A stretch of DNA of 64,000 nt from Rusavskia elegans. Taxonomy: Eukaryota; Ascomycota; Lecanoromycetes; Teloschistales; Teloschistaceae. Positions 38,658 to 49,739 of the stretch are shown here, piece by piece (within the stretch, counting starts at the first letter, position 1; each line of letters opens with the position of its first letter). The notes under the pieces were generated by a model. The model had not been told where the DNA came from and did no database searches. It worked only from the letters and a program-made list of their open reading frames with translations. A program made the position numbers and the translations under genes. The stretch lies in the NCBI GenBank assembly GCA_011316305.1, contig SAUG01000071.1, forward strand, positions 424,182-488,181, in the 5' to 3' direction.

Positions 38658-39990
38658 GATTGGTGCGATTGAGGGAGGCGTGCGGAAACAAGATTAACGA
38701 GGCTTATGGGGATACGAGAAGTGCAGGTGGGATTGTTTGCCTAAAGCAGTGTGTGAAAGGAGGTTCGCAAGATGCCAGTAGGTGCAGAGCAGATCAAGTG
38801 GAGGCCCACCAATATATATGCCGTCGCGTTCTTCCTGGATGTCGTATCTTGGCAACGAGTAGGGCAACGGATGTAGCTGGCAATCGGTCTATCGGATGCC
38901 CACCCCTTCAATGGTAGGGATGCGCTTTGTGCTGTGCCAGACAGTCAGGGAAAGTCCAGCCAGGAGAGCCGTGCGCATTTAGTGTCATAAGTCGAACGAA
39001 CCGCTCGATGCCAGACATATGCTGAGTTAACCGCTGGAGATACCGATGCTTGATCCCAGAAGAAAGCCTACGCCATCTCAAACTGTGTCGATTGACGGGG
39101 ACTGGGGAGGTCATACCAGCCTTAATGAATGACCAGCGAGATGAAGTGCAAGTTCAGACGACACACCCTTGCTCACTCTGCAACCTTGCTGGTTCGCAAT
39201 CCGTTTCGAGTGAGCCCAAGGGAGTTACCGACCTAATTATACATACCCACTAATATAAAGAGAGGAAGGCGGAGAACGATGGATGATGATCATCGGTAGG
39301 GATGTCATGCATGAGCGGAGAGAGATCGACAAAAGCCAGGGATCCAGGTCAAAGGGTAAGTAGATCAAGCTCAGGCCATGGATTGCCATGTGTGAAACAT
39401 GTTTCGGGGACCTTAATTAAAGCGTCTTCGATAGCCCTTGTAAGCCACAGAACAGGGGGCGAGTCGGGTCGAGCTCGGACTCTCGAATCAGATGGCGTTC
39501 TGCCTTCCCTGTAAGCATTGCTCGAGATCGGCATTGCCACCAAGTTTCGCCATATGCTCTGTAAGAGCTAGTGCTGTCAAACACACGTGGGAGCTAGCTT
39601 AGTTTGAAACACTGCCTAGTGTCCCATTTGTCGACGCTGTCCAGGGTGCCTCTGCGGCAAGTTTAGTCGATTCGTTTCGCACCCTCTACTTTTCCAGGGG
39701 GAGCGATTCGTCATCGACTAGGGTCTGGACCTTTCGCTATGTTTTCAGGTCAGCTTCCGTGGAGGCTTCGCGCGCAGGGCGACAGGGGTGTGGCTATAGC
39801 GTGTACACTATGAAAAGCGGATAGACAGCTGTTATTTTTTATTCGGATTTCCAACTCAGCTACTTCTTTGTTGAGTACCCGCCTCAGAGAAATCTTCCAC
39901 TGTTTCAACCAACACCGCACAAACCTCTCTTCGCGTAAGCATTGGAAGTCTCTTAGCTCTGCTCAATATTCGCAACAGTTGCCTTTCGCC
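38658..39990. other. Shared promoter region between diverging family genes F and G
   Basis: 1.3 kb with no supported gene. It holds the TATA-like boxes of F (minus) and possibly G (plus). Several short frames are shadows. Confidence 0.5.
38811..38820 (-). promoter_or_regulatory. TATA-like box of family gene F
   Basis: CATATATATT on the minus strand, about 155 bases upstream of the ATG at 38657. Confidence 0.5.
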
Positions 39991-40617
39991 ATGGTTGACG
40001 CCGACCCTCTAGCCGTTGGACCAAAAGGAAGAATCGGCATCTTTCGTCCATTCGAAATTGACTGTTACCTTGTCACCAAGACAACCAGATTCGACACCGA
40101 CGAGGACGGGGATCTCTTCTCTTTCGATCATTTCTTCGCGATCCTGAAACACGTGGACCACAACCGTTATGGGCTAATGACGAAGAGAGCGATCAAGGAT
40201 GCCTTGAAGAACGCCAAAGACAATGACGATGAATACTTCAGAGAGTGGGACAGTACAGCACACAATTCCCCTCGGCATGAAAGAGTTCGTGAAGGGTTCC
40301 GCAACGAATACCTGGCATACCTACTGAGTCGAATCAAAGTGGAGAATCCCTTTGAGCCTCGAGATGCATTCGATCGCATCATCGCCGGCCTTCGACGCAA
40401 CTTGTCCTACGGTGAAGTCGCAACTGGCTTGAATAGATTGCACAGACAGCAGAGAGACCCTCAACGTCCCCAAAACGTCCAAACCTACAGCACCGACGAT
40501 GTGGAGATCATCCAGGAATACTTGAAGTTCTCGAGACACGACGCCTACCTGAGATGGAACGCTGTAGCCTACGATGACCCCGAGTTCGTCCGGATGGCGG
40601 ATGGGTTGACGGCTTGA
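39991..40617 (+). CDS. Orphan-family protein, member G
   Basis: Single exon, 208 residues. The ATG at 39991 (GCCATGG context) is preferred; the longer frame begins with TTG. Shared regions: YFREWDSTAHNSPRHERVREG at 82 onward; motif 1 at 126-147 (IIAGLRRNLSYGEVATGL, G133, R135, E142); motif 2 at 167-189 (DDVEIIQEYL, ending in W189), followed by DDPEF. This is the clearest bridge between E/F and the more diverged J/K. No signal peptide or membrane segment, and no known domain recognised. A weak TATA-like CTATGAAAAG lies at 39808-39817. Confidence 0.8.
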   Translation: MVDADPLAVGPKGRIGIFRPFEIDCYLVTKTTRFDTDEDGDLFSFDHFFAILKHVDHNRYGLMTKRAIKDALKNAKDNDDEYFREWDSTAHNSPRHERVREGFRNEYLAYLLSRIKVENPFEPRDAFDRIIAGLRRNLSYGEVATGLNRLHRQQRDPQRPQNVQTYSTDDVEIIQEYLKFSRHDAYLRWNAVAYDDPEFVRMADGLTA

Positions 40618-42024
40618 TAAAAGAGTTGTCGAAGGTGGCTTGTGTGAGGTTTCCATCTTCTGATTAGGACACGATATGGAGCAAATTATTAGGTCTGCTG
40701 GGCTCCGCAGCATTGTTATCCAGTCTTCGCCGTATATATTTCCATCAGCTTTCCAATACGAGGTCAAGTACCAATCTTATATCTTGCTCCATGTTCCAAA
40801 CCTCGCCAGCGCTTGATGTCACTTTCTTCTTATTGGCTGTCTCCACGGACGGTGTTGGCTGGTTTACTATGGATCATCTCCGCTGCTGCCAGCGCGCTCT
40901 TGATGTGTGTCCACGAGCGACCCACAGCTCATTGCTCGCAGATTTGACGTGTTTGAGCCTTGGTCATGGTAGTCCTCACAAATTTCACCGGTCAGCGCCG
41001 TTCATACCACTACACAAGTATGCTCTTTAACCGAAATTCCATCCGAGCAAATTGAAGCAGCTGAAGTAGTTCAACCATGCTCTGATCAGCATATACTTCC
41101 CATCTGGTACGACGTCGGAAGCTGATTGAAATTCCTTGAGCTCGGGTCTTGTGGTAGACCGGAAATCGCATGCCAAAGATAGGTTCGTGAGGCCTGTAGC
41201 CATGGATCGATGTGTCTGATGAAGAGGTAGGGTTCCAAGTCTTTGTCACCATCGACTGTGCGTGGATATATCAACGTCCAGCATGTAAATTCTTGCAATA
41301 GATTCACTTCAATAGCGTTTGCTCTTGTCAGGTGGTAGCACAGAAAAAGGGATGATGTCGTTAGGATAAGGTTGGCGCTAGTGTGGTTGTCAAATCCAAA
41401 CGATCTCAGTGCCACAGAGCAAACTTGGGCCTCCCAAGATTCCCCACAGGAGGTTTCCACTATGACGAATGAGGAATCGCAGACGACCAGACCTGACATT
41501 GAGCATCACTAACAATACAAGTGCGTTTTTGTCTACCTGTCTCCATGGCAGATATGACGACCAAGCCATGACGCTCTCAGGAAGGCACCGGTCGCTATGT
41601 ATTCGACGCGAGACAGGCTTCTTGGGTGCGGCAGCTTGTCGGAAAGACGATGATAGCAAGCTGAATCTCATCAACTATCGGCTTCCTATCCGGTTGCAGG
41701 CCCTACGCGTCTGCCCCACTCAATGAGAGACCATAGCTAAGCCTGAAGTTAACGATGGCTTTGAACTCCCTGTCCCCAAATCTGAGCTTGCAATGGTGCA
41801 AAGCCTTGTCTGGTACGGCATATAATAGTGACCGACTCAAAAGAATGAATACTCATTCGACCCTTCGGTGAAGGAACAGGATACCATCTCCACCATGGTC
41901 ACTTACAAAGCAGCCCGCCGAATCGATCTTGAGATGTGACAAAGTCTGCCAAGTCAAAGGCAATAGATACCCCCTTCCGATGGATCTCACCATTCAAAAA
42001 ACGATTTGCAGGCAACACCGATCC
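40618..42024. other. Intergenic region between converging family genes G and H
   Basis: No supported gene. A minus-strand frame at 41086-41499 has a stretch (LCYHLTRANAIEV) faintly like motif 1 of member H; it could be an old relic. Confidence 0.45.
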
Positions 42025-42624
42025 CTAACGATACTCTCGCGGCACAAGCAGGAATTCGACCTGATGATCGGCGCCACGATGAAGTAGTGCCTTATATTTC
42101 TCGACAATCCGCCTGCCTTCCGGATCATGTGTGTCCATCAGCTTCCATTCTTCGATTTTCTCCGGATAGTTTGCAGCCAAGTAATCGTAGATCTTTTCGA
42201 CCACATGAGCGTCTATCTTATCAAGCGGTGACGACATCAGTGATTGCGCATTCACCACATCTGCTATCTCAACGGTTGTCGCGTTTGTCCGCAAATATCC
42301 GCACAATATGTAGTTACAGGCTTTTCGGGTCATTATGTTGTGGTCTGCAAAATTTCTCTCATCTTCTTCGGCTGCGAGATAGGCATCTTGCAAGCGTTCG
42401 AGGTGTCGCCTTGCTCGCTGTGGGTTAATGGCATTCGCGGGCATCACTTGTCCCCTTCGGATGATAGCGGCGACGTCCGAGGCTTTGAAAGTTCGAAATC
42501 GCGACCAGTCCGTGTAGCGAATCATGGTAGCCACGTCTTCGGGGGAGTTAAAGTCGTTGACAGCAACGGTGAAGAGCTCATGGTCTTCGGAGTTGAATGT
42601 GAAGGGAGGACTGGGATAAGCCAT
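42025..42624 (-). CDS. Orphan-family protein, member H
   Basis: Single exon, 199 residues from the ATG at 42624 (ACCATGG context). An in-frame upstream ATG at 42723 would add 33 basic residues; it lies only about 50 bases from the TATA-like box, so the shorter start is preferred. Motif 1 is at 102-124 (LCGYLRTNATTVEIADVV, one residue longer than in E/F/G). Motif 2 is at 138-160 (DAHVVEKIYDYL, ending in W160), followed by HDPEG. Residues 31-40 (VATMIRYTDW) match member I (FATILQMVDW) at the same position, so H and I are closest relatives. Soluble, unknown function. Confidence 0.8.
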   Translation of the reverse strand: MAYPSPPFTFNSEDHELFTVAVNDFNSPEDVATMIRYTDWSRFRTFKASDVAAIIRRGQVMPANAINPQRARRHLERLQDAYLAAEEDERNFADHNIMTRKACNYILCGYLRTNATTVEIADVVNAQSLMSSPLDKIDAHVVEKIYDYLAANYPEKIEEWKLMDTHDPEGRRIVEKYKALLHRGADHQVEFLLVPREYR

Positions 42625-43623
42625 GGTAGTGTACGCGAAATCGTACAGGAGTTTCTTGCGAATTTGAGATTTGCGGAGTCGATAATAGGTATTTCGAGTG
42701 ATTGAGTTGTAGAGAATACGCATAAGTATAGGTGATGAGCAGCCAGGTATTAAATCAGGACTTCCGCGCGTCTATATAGAAATACAGTTGTGTCAACAAA
42801 TCTGTTGAGTAGCAGTGAATACTGATAACAAAGCGCAAAAATAGTATTGGTAGGCATTTGCCAAAATCTGGGAATAAACATTCCATACCGCTACCTGTTC
42901 CCTGGCTCAATGTCGAACGAATAAATCACCAAGTATGCCAAACAAGAAACAAACCTGATTACTGCAGCAAAGCGCTTCCAGAACCAGAACGAACGTGACG
43001 GGCCGGAGGATGATGGTGATACACACGTGCCTTTTGGAATCTTGTTCGAATCATCCGTACTTTTAAGGAAGAAGGGCAAACCGCCGGTCTGCAGGCAAAT
43101 TTTCGATGAGAGACTAGGACGAACCTAGTCAGACGTCCCAGAAGCAAGTGATATAAGATTCAAAGAGGGAGGAAGTCATTTGGTTGCTATCAAAGGCGAC
43201 CAAAGACGGCTATTTTCACGCCCTCTGACTCGCTATGAGGATGCATTGATCTCCATATATTCAGAGCCTCCCGAATTCTATACCATCTCCGAGGCTAAGA
43301 ATAACACTTGCCTTTTGACAGCAACGCAAGGGTTAGATAGGAGAATCTATGCATTAAAAAAGGTAATCACATTCCAGTATCACAGAATTCGTGTGGGTCT
43401 CATTTTCAATCATGGTTGATTTCCCATCTGGTTGAGCCTATAGAGTAGCGGCCGTTGAAAGAAAGACTCTAGCTAAGTTCGCCACCACATCTCTCCCTAA
43501 GTATCCTGTTGCGAGCATCTATGCCTGGCTAATTCGATGACCCTTCGCATTGTTACCAGAACCTTATCCCGAGTCCCAAGGCGGGACAGGGTATGATTGC
43601 GTTGAATAGTCATATCAATCTAA
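42625..43623. other. Intergenic region upstream of H and downstream of I
   Basis: Holds the promoter of H. A 79-codon plus-strand frame at 43180-43419 has no support. Confidence 0.5.
42771..42780 (-). promoter_or_regulatory. TATA-like box of family gene H
   Basis: TCTATATAGA, about 150 bases upstream of the preferred ATG. Confidence 0.55.
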
Positions 43624-44274
43624 TCAACAAGGCGACGACTCGGGCTCCCTAAATTTGACCCGATCAGCTAGAGGAACGGTGATGAGTTCGGATGCAGGAA
43701 GTCCAAGCTGTTTCCGGAACGCAGTCTCGATTGCCGTGAGTTCCTCAGTTGTCCCAGATTCCTGCGCCCAGTCCCAGATCCGCTCACAAACAGTATCCGT
43801 CGGTCCATGGTGTGAGAGGTAATCGAAGATCCTTTGGACCAGTACTGCATTGAGAGGGTTCAATGGGCTTGCTTCCAGAAAGACCTGTTCGTTGTTCAAG
43901 ACTCTCGCTATCTCTTCCGTCGATCGGTTCGTTCGAACGTATCCGTACACCAGATAATCGATGAATTTCGAAGACATTTTGGATTGGAACATCTTGTTGT
44001 ACTCGTTGACTGTTTTCTCGTGGTTCATCAAGGTCGCCTTTATATCTTTGCGCACATCTTCGTCTGGAAGCCTGAGCGTCCGAGAGTACTTGCACCCCAT
44101 GAGCCAGCTATACGCGCGGTCAACGTCGCGTGCCCTCATGTGCCCAAATAGTGTCCAATCAACCATCTGGAGTATGGTGGCGAACGACGCGGGCGAAAGC
44201 TTCAGGTCTAGATGCGCAACGGCCAGCATATCTTGATACTCTTCTGAGAAGTTGAAACCAGCATATGAACCCAT
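43624..44274 (-). CDS. Orphan-family protein, member I
   Basis: Single exon, 216 residues from the ATG at 44274 (ACCATGG context); the frame upstream begins with TTG. The FATILQMVDW segment at 31-40 matches member H. Motif 1 is at 104-126 (YGYVRTNRSTEEIARVL). Motif 2 starts at 142 (LVQRIFDYL) with three extra residues before W167. A C-terminal extension of about 45 residues is unique. Soluble, likely helical, with no recognised domain. H and I lie in the same orientation and probably arose by a local duplication. Confidence 0.8.
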   Translation of the reverse strand: MGSYAGFNFSEEYQDMLAVAHLDLKLSPASFATILQMVDWTLFGHMRARDVDRAYSWLMGCKYSRTLRLPDEDVRKDIKATLMNHEKTVNEYNKMFQSKMSSKFIDYLVYGYVRTNRSTEEIARVLNNEQVFLEASPLNPLNAVLVQRIFDYLSHHGPTDTVCERIWDWAQESGTTEELTAIETAFRKQLGLPASELITVPLADRVKFREPESSPC

Positions 44275-45621
44275 GGTGTTCGCACAAAAGACTTCGCTCA
44301 AGGACTTGAAAGTTTGCTGCGAACTGCTAATGTCAAGAGTGACCGAAGAAGGTTGTAGGAGGAATGTGACGAAGGCAAGCAGAGTGGAAGTGGTGAGCTT
44401 GCTGGATATATAGCTTCAAGCATCCAGCAAAACAGTCCCAGTGGGCCACAGCAGCCAGGTACTGACACGAAACAGGATCTGTTCGAATGACGTGCGGCCA
44501 GGAACCATGGTACAGTGCAAAGTTTTCCAAATAACATGACAAGGGTCGGTACCTACAATCTATTGTTTGACAACGCCGCAGCCTTGATCCAGGATCAACA
44601 TTTCGCAGGGATTACAGCCAGAGAATGCCCTGATTGCCCCTGTCCAAGTAGAAACGCCTCCTCTACACTCATGCTCGATACAATCCCTGCCAGCCGACAG
44701 TCCCCGTCTTTGGCTGAAACTCGCTCATACCTTCCCCAGAGATACCCTGGTGACTGACATCAGGGACTGCGCACTGCAAAGATCTTCATTCCCCCCAGTT
44801 TGTAGGGATGAAACAGTGATGTGCCAGATCGTGCCCGGATCTGCAGTAAACCACTCAGATCCCTGTCCAAAAGCGCGAAACATACGCATGCAGGAGAGCT
44901 CTGGTATCTGGAAATAGATCGCGTAAATTTGTACGTAGGAAATAGCCCTTGATGCCATGACTTGGCAACTGTACGCCGAGAATGAGATTAAGGGGCACGT
45001 GCCATAGAGGGGCCTCTACCACTACCTTCAGAAGAGTTGACGATCCTTGGTTTCTGTGGGGTCTCCATTCCTATGCCATTATGGAAGAGCTCATTACTTG
45101 AGATCCTGTATGGTGTTTCAACATTGTGGGAAATATGGAGGGTTTGCGCCGACTTGATGGATCTTTAGCTGGTAGCAACGGGTTTCTGCAACGATTACGA
45201 CTTCAATTCCCTCACGCCAAGGGATTATTTCAAGATATCGGAATTCACCGGTAAGCTAAGTGGTCTTCGTGCATTGTGAGTCCACATTGTGCTTTTTCAA
45301 CCCAGACTGCGTTGCTCGTCGGCCTTTTCATCGACGTTCAGATTTCGGTCTTGGACAGTCAATAGTTTTCAACTATGGTTCAGGACCGACAAAATATGGT
45401 CTGGTTCACATATAATATATCAGAGGTCACTTCGCTCTGACGAGGAAAAGATTTGCAACATCAATTTGAATTCCTAAGGTTCAATAGAATGTTGCGGTCC
45501 TAATCAATCCAGTCCTAACTGGTCATCCAAACCACTCTCCACATGTCCAGTCAACCATCCGCCATCCCTGGATGAATCTGTGCTGTGTAGTGTGCACATA
45601 ATCATTCCCATGCGCTATCCA
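44275..45621. other. Intergenic region between family genes I and J
   Basis: Promoter of I at its left end. No supported gene in the rest. Confidence 0.5.
44404..44414 (-). promoter_or_regulatory. TATA-like box of family gene I
   Basis: GCTATATATCC on the minus strand, about 135 bases upstream of the ATG at 44274. Confidence 0.55.
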
Positions 45622-46408
45622 TCACGACACAAAGTCGGGATTATCTTTCGCAGCTTGCTCCTTTTTCCTGGTCCATGCATTAGTATATGGATATCGTATA
45701 GAACAAGCTGATTTCTCATTGTCTAAAACACTAACAATCAAGGGTACAGCGTACTTACTTGATCACGGGCGTCAGATTAGGTATAAATTGCATGAACACC
45801 TGTCTACACCAGAGCATGAGGAAGTTGACGGTAGGGGTATGATTGTCCACGCCCACTAGGAAGTCTTTTCGAAATCTGGGCTTGTCCTTGTAGCAGACCC
45901 AATTCTGCAGTTCTTTGTCGATCAAGTCAGATCTTGGTTCGAAGACCGGCTCCCCCTGAGACTGACGCCTCAAGGATATGGCATCCATGACCTTCCTGCT
46001 TGTGACATTGGTCGTCCAGTATCTCGACCAAGCCAGCAGCAAAATATCTCCGTATCTCAGCTTTTCATAGGCGGTCCTGAGCTCTCGGAGTTCGCGGTAC
46101 TGTTCGAGGTAGTCTTCCGGATGCTCGATGACGTGTCTGTAACTCTGAAGGTAGTTATGCCACTCTGGTGTGTTTTGATCCTCGGCGGCCTCCATGTAAT
46201 GCATGATACTCTGCATGCCCTCAATAGGGGAGTCTTTGTACTTTGCCCAATTTTTACGGCAGACGATCAGCAGGAGATCGTGGGCTGAGAAATATTCTCC
46301 GTACTTCTTGGCTAAGTCTCTGGCGATTGAGAAGGCGTACAGCTCGTTGTATTCCGGCGCCGTTGTAATACCTGGGATAACCAACTCGGAGCCAAATGCG
46401 GCCGTCAT
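45622..46408 (-). CDS. Orphan-family protein, member J (two exons)
   Basis: Exon 1 is 46408-45759 and exon 2 45667-45622; 231 residues. The 91-base intron has GTAAGT, a perfect branch site TACTAAT and CAG. Unspliced, the reading stops three bases into the intron (217 residues). Splicing replaces the end with KKEQAAKDNPDFVS, which recalls the DPEF ending seen after motif 2 in member G. The motif 1 equivalent is near 119-143 (YGDILLLAWSRYW, SRKVMDAI). The later segment (LIDKELQNW) stands for motif 2. It is more diverged than E to I and shares a longer C-terminal part with member K (both contain MQF). Family membership is likely but less certain than for E to I. Confidence 0.68.
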
Positions 46409-47701
46409 TGTGGGGATAGATTGGAGCTCGAAAGAGGTCTTGCGCTGAAGGATTCGATGAACAAGAAGAGGATGACAGCTGTTGCTTCGAGTGTTTGGCT
46501 AGAGGGATTGTGACCTTGAGATCACGCTGCGATGTGCTGATGGATACTGGAGGCTTGCTGTGTTGAAGTGACTTATGAGTCGTAAGAGAAATTGGGCGTC
46601 CTTTATACTCCGTCTTGACTCTGCCATGGTCTCGTCTCCCAAAAGGTCTCCAGATCTTCGACCATACTGAAACCCGCACCACAAACGTGCCAAACATGGC
46701 ACGGAAAGTCTTAACGAAATGACAGAAACGATCACCCGCAGACTGTGCCATTCCTCCTGGATCGCCGTGCTTTAACGATTCCCATGGCTGAATTGCCAGG
46801 ACTGGGGTCTCTTGAGACCTTGACACCTTCAACACAGAAGACTGGAACACGGAGTAGTGTCAAACGTCCTTACCCCTGTGCTAATAGAGCAGGACGAAAC
46901 CTGTGCCATCGTGCTTGGATCTTCAGTAGCCCCTTATTGACGCCATCGACAGCAACGACAGACCAATTGTGGGAGGAAGATCAACTCAGCCCTGTCGGGT
47001 GAATTGGAAGGTGTGAAACATAGGCTTTGATGCCACAACCTGCTAAAATTATACTCAAAACTGACCATGAGACTGTCACCACACTCAAAGACCCCCTATC
47101 CTGGTCTTTACTACGTCTCGACTTGCCGTTCTAGAAAAACCGCTCATTCTTTGTGGTCCTGTACAATGGCAATGAAGCAGCTACTCAAGCCATGGCTGAT
47201 TCCGAATCAAGCCCATGCCCTCGACCCACATTCCGAGCCTGCTGGCAGTACTAACACGTGCAGGGGGATCGGCGATGAGTATTGGGCTTTGTTCTGTGGG
47301 CAATGAGGTCGCTGGGTTCATATGGGTCAGCACATAGTTTTGATGACGAAATGCTGTACGGGGTCCTATTCAGAGTGCATGTGTGAATTATGATGGCGAG
47401 GTCAGGGATCAGTAGCCCAGAGCTCGCCGGAGGTCCAGTGTTGATCAATCATTCGACCTACTATGGACCCTTCAAGGTCATCACAACTAGATCAGGAGAA
47501 GCATGCTGGTGAGATAATGGGTATGTCCTCGACTACCCACGACAAGCGCTCTATCTGAGACACTCGGGCCTAAATACATTTGGAAAATGTGACGTATAGG
47601 GAATTCGAACACCAAAGCGATGGTAAAGGAACAACGACAACATCAAAGCAGAGCGCGATGTCAACTTGCGACTTTCCACAGACGCACAACAATCTGAATC
47701 T
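46409..47701. other. Intergenic region between family genes J and K
   Basis: Promoter of J at its left end; no supported gene beyond. Confidence 0.5.
46601..46610 (-). promoter_or_regulatory. TATA-like box of family gene J
   Basis: GAGTATAAAG on the minus strand, about 195 bases upstream of the ATG at 46408. Confidence 0.5.
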
Positions 47702-48570
47702 CTAGGAGGCCTCCGGCTCCAGCGCAGGCCGCTGGGCATCCCATTCCTTGGCCGTAAGTACCCATTGTCTGAAGAACCTGTATCCACGGACTCGTGAGGT
47801 ATCTGTCTTCCCCTTGTACATCGTGTCGTCTTTCTGGATGTACTTCGACATCCACGGGAATTGCATGAGTCGCTCATCCATCATATTCCTGTTGTTCTTT
47901 TTTCTGATTTCCAGATACGGGTCCCTATAAGGGTGATGTTTTATCCACCACTTGAATTGACGATAGGAGAATGATCTGAGTATTCGCGTAGCCACTGAAC
48001 CTCTTCTCCCTTCATGTCTTGCTCACGGTCGTCAATGTCTTGGGTGGGAACAAAATTGTCGTCGAAGCGTTCTCTGCCGTAGAGATAAGTGAGTGTGATT
48101 GCAATATCTTGATCCCTTATGTGCAACCACAGATCCGCCATGGTGATGGTCTCGAAGACATGCTCCGGGACTTTCGCAACATCAGGCACGCATCGGATCA
48201 TCGTGTCGTACCATTCTTCGATCAGTCGCTGGTACTCGCTCTTGGCGAGGTCTCGATGAGCACTCGTAGACTTGTCTTCCCATCGAGTGATGTAGGCAGG
48301 ATGCTCCTTTTCGTCCCATAGCGCTTCCATGATAGTGTCGACCGTTTCAGGAATCGGGTCGTCGTGCCAGGTATCAGGATAGCCTTTCATTTGAGACCAG
48401 CAGCGACACGCATTGAAGAAACGCATTTCTTCGCTGACTTCTGCATGGCGGTATGCCCACGTGAGCATGTCTGCGGTCGCTACTTTGATGTTTTGCAGGT
48501 TTTTTTGAATCTCGATAGGGAGAACAGACTCGCCATCCAAAGCAGGCGCGGAAGACGTAGAAGTAGACAT
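47702..48570 (-). pseudogene. Orphan-family member K, probably frameshifted
   Basis: The frame from ATG 48570 runs 209 residues to a stop at 47941. It contains a motif 1 equivalent (RDQDIAITLTYL) and a motif 2 start (EEVQWLREYSDHS). The continuation (YRQFKWWIKHHPYRDP, like Y..W....DDPEF of member G) is in another frame, which stays open from 47995 to a stop at 47702. Both frames carry family sequence that should be contiguous, so a one-base shift near 47960-47975 is likely. The alternative is a 50-base intron (47951-48000), but its GTTCAG donor and AAG acceptor are poor and it would remove motif 2. If the stop at 47941 is real, a truncated 209-residue protein could still be made. The C-terminal part after the shift resembles member J. 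Confidence 0.6.
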
Positions 48571-49739
48571 GACGAAGAAGTGCTGAGTGCAATTGTTTTA
48601 AGACAGCGTTTGTGAAAAGATGAGATTCGGATTCCAGGACTTGGCGGAAAGTAAACGGCAGCGGAGAGGCAGAGGTGCCTACCATTATATACAGATTCTC
48701 AGCGTTGAACAGACATGGATGTACTCCTTATCGAGTTCCATGGTATCACGTTGAGCACACGTGAGCTGAGAAGCTCCGTTCACAGGGCCACTGCCCAGTC
48801 GCAATCCCAGGGGCCGTGAGTCCATCCCAAGCTCTTGGTAAATCGTCTCGAGCACTACACGGCTCTACTTGCAATCAAATTGCGATCAGGATGCCAGGCA
48901 CATCGAGTGACAAGGGGCAGGCTCCACATTAATCCTAGGAGCTGTAAGAGACCAGCGACACAACAACGACATCCTCTCGGGTGGCTTGATCGCAAACAAG
49001 GCGTTCCGAGTACGCAACGTCGAAACAATCGAGGCAGGGATGCTCGTCAACTCTTGTCCCCAGTCTTGCGTTCGGACCTTGTTTTCATGCTATCGTTATC
49101 GCACGTGGAGGGCTGTAGTCAAACTGCTCGGCACAGATTGTAGTAGAGCTGTCTGTCGATCAAACGTTCTACCTGCGAAATCAAGATCGTGGAGTCTCCC
49201 GCGATGATCGACTGGAGTTCCTGTGTTTTGTTAACAAGGTATTTGATTGCCCTTGGTTTCAAAGTAGCTGTATGCTCGTTAGCGCCATGTCGATACAGTA
49301 CTGAGGTTTCTGGCTGGCGAGTCCGCCAGGAAGGAGTTGAGATCATACTGTCAATAACGGAAAAACATCCTGTAGTATCAATGACACGGAAGTCTTCCAG
49401 GTTTGTTGTATTAGCTGTGGGATTAGATGAACATTCTGCTGTAGCGAGCTACGATAGAGAGAATCCTAGAGTATTGTCAGAATCCAGAGATCCTAAACCC
49501 TCGTCTTATTCTTCTGTCCGATTCTTTCCTATTGAATTGATCCGAGGAGTTAGATCGAGCTGTCCTTCATGCTTGAAAAGCCTCCATACAATGAGGACGG
49601 AATGAACACCGCAATCTCATTGAACAGTAGATCCGTCTGGGCCAAGCATCAAGATATACTTCGCACAGGTGGAATGTCCAAATCCAAGGTGCTAGCCGTC
49701 CACCAGTGTCAAGGAACCACATCGTCGTGGTGAAACGAC
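48571..49739. other. Region upstream of family member K
   Basis: Promoter of K at its left end. Other frames (for example 49189-49605 plus) have no recognisable content. Confidence 0.45.
48685..48694 (-). promoter_or_regulatory. TATA-like box of family gene K
   Basis: TGTATATAAT on the minus strand, about 118 bases upstream of the ATG at 48570. Confidence 0.5.

Noticed and set aside
41086..41499. 137-codon minus-strand frame as another orphan-family copy
   Set aside because: LCYHLTRANAIEV is suggestive of motif 1, but nothing else aligns.
42625..42723. Longer N-terminus of member H resembling a mitochondrial presequence
   Set aside because: The closest paralogue I starts at the equivalent of 42624, and the upstream ATG is very near the TATA-like box.
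47951..48000. A 50-base intron in member K
   Set aside because: The donor GTTCAG and acceptor AAG are weak, and splicing would remove the conserved motif 2 start; a frameshift explains the family alignment better.
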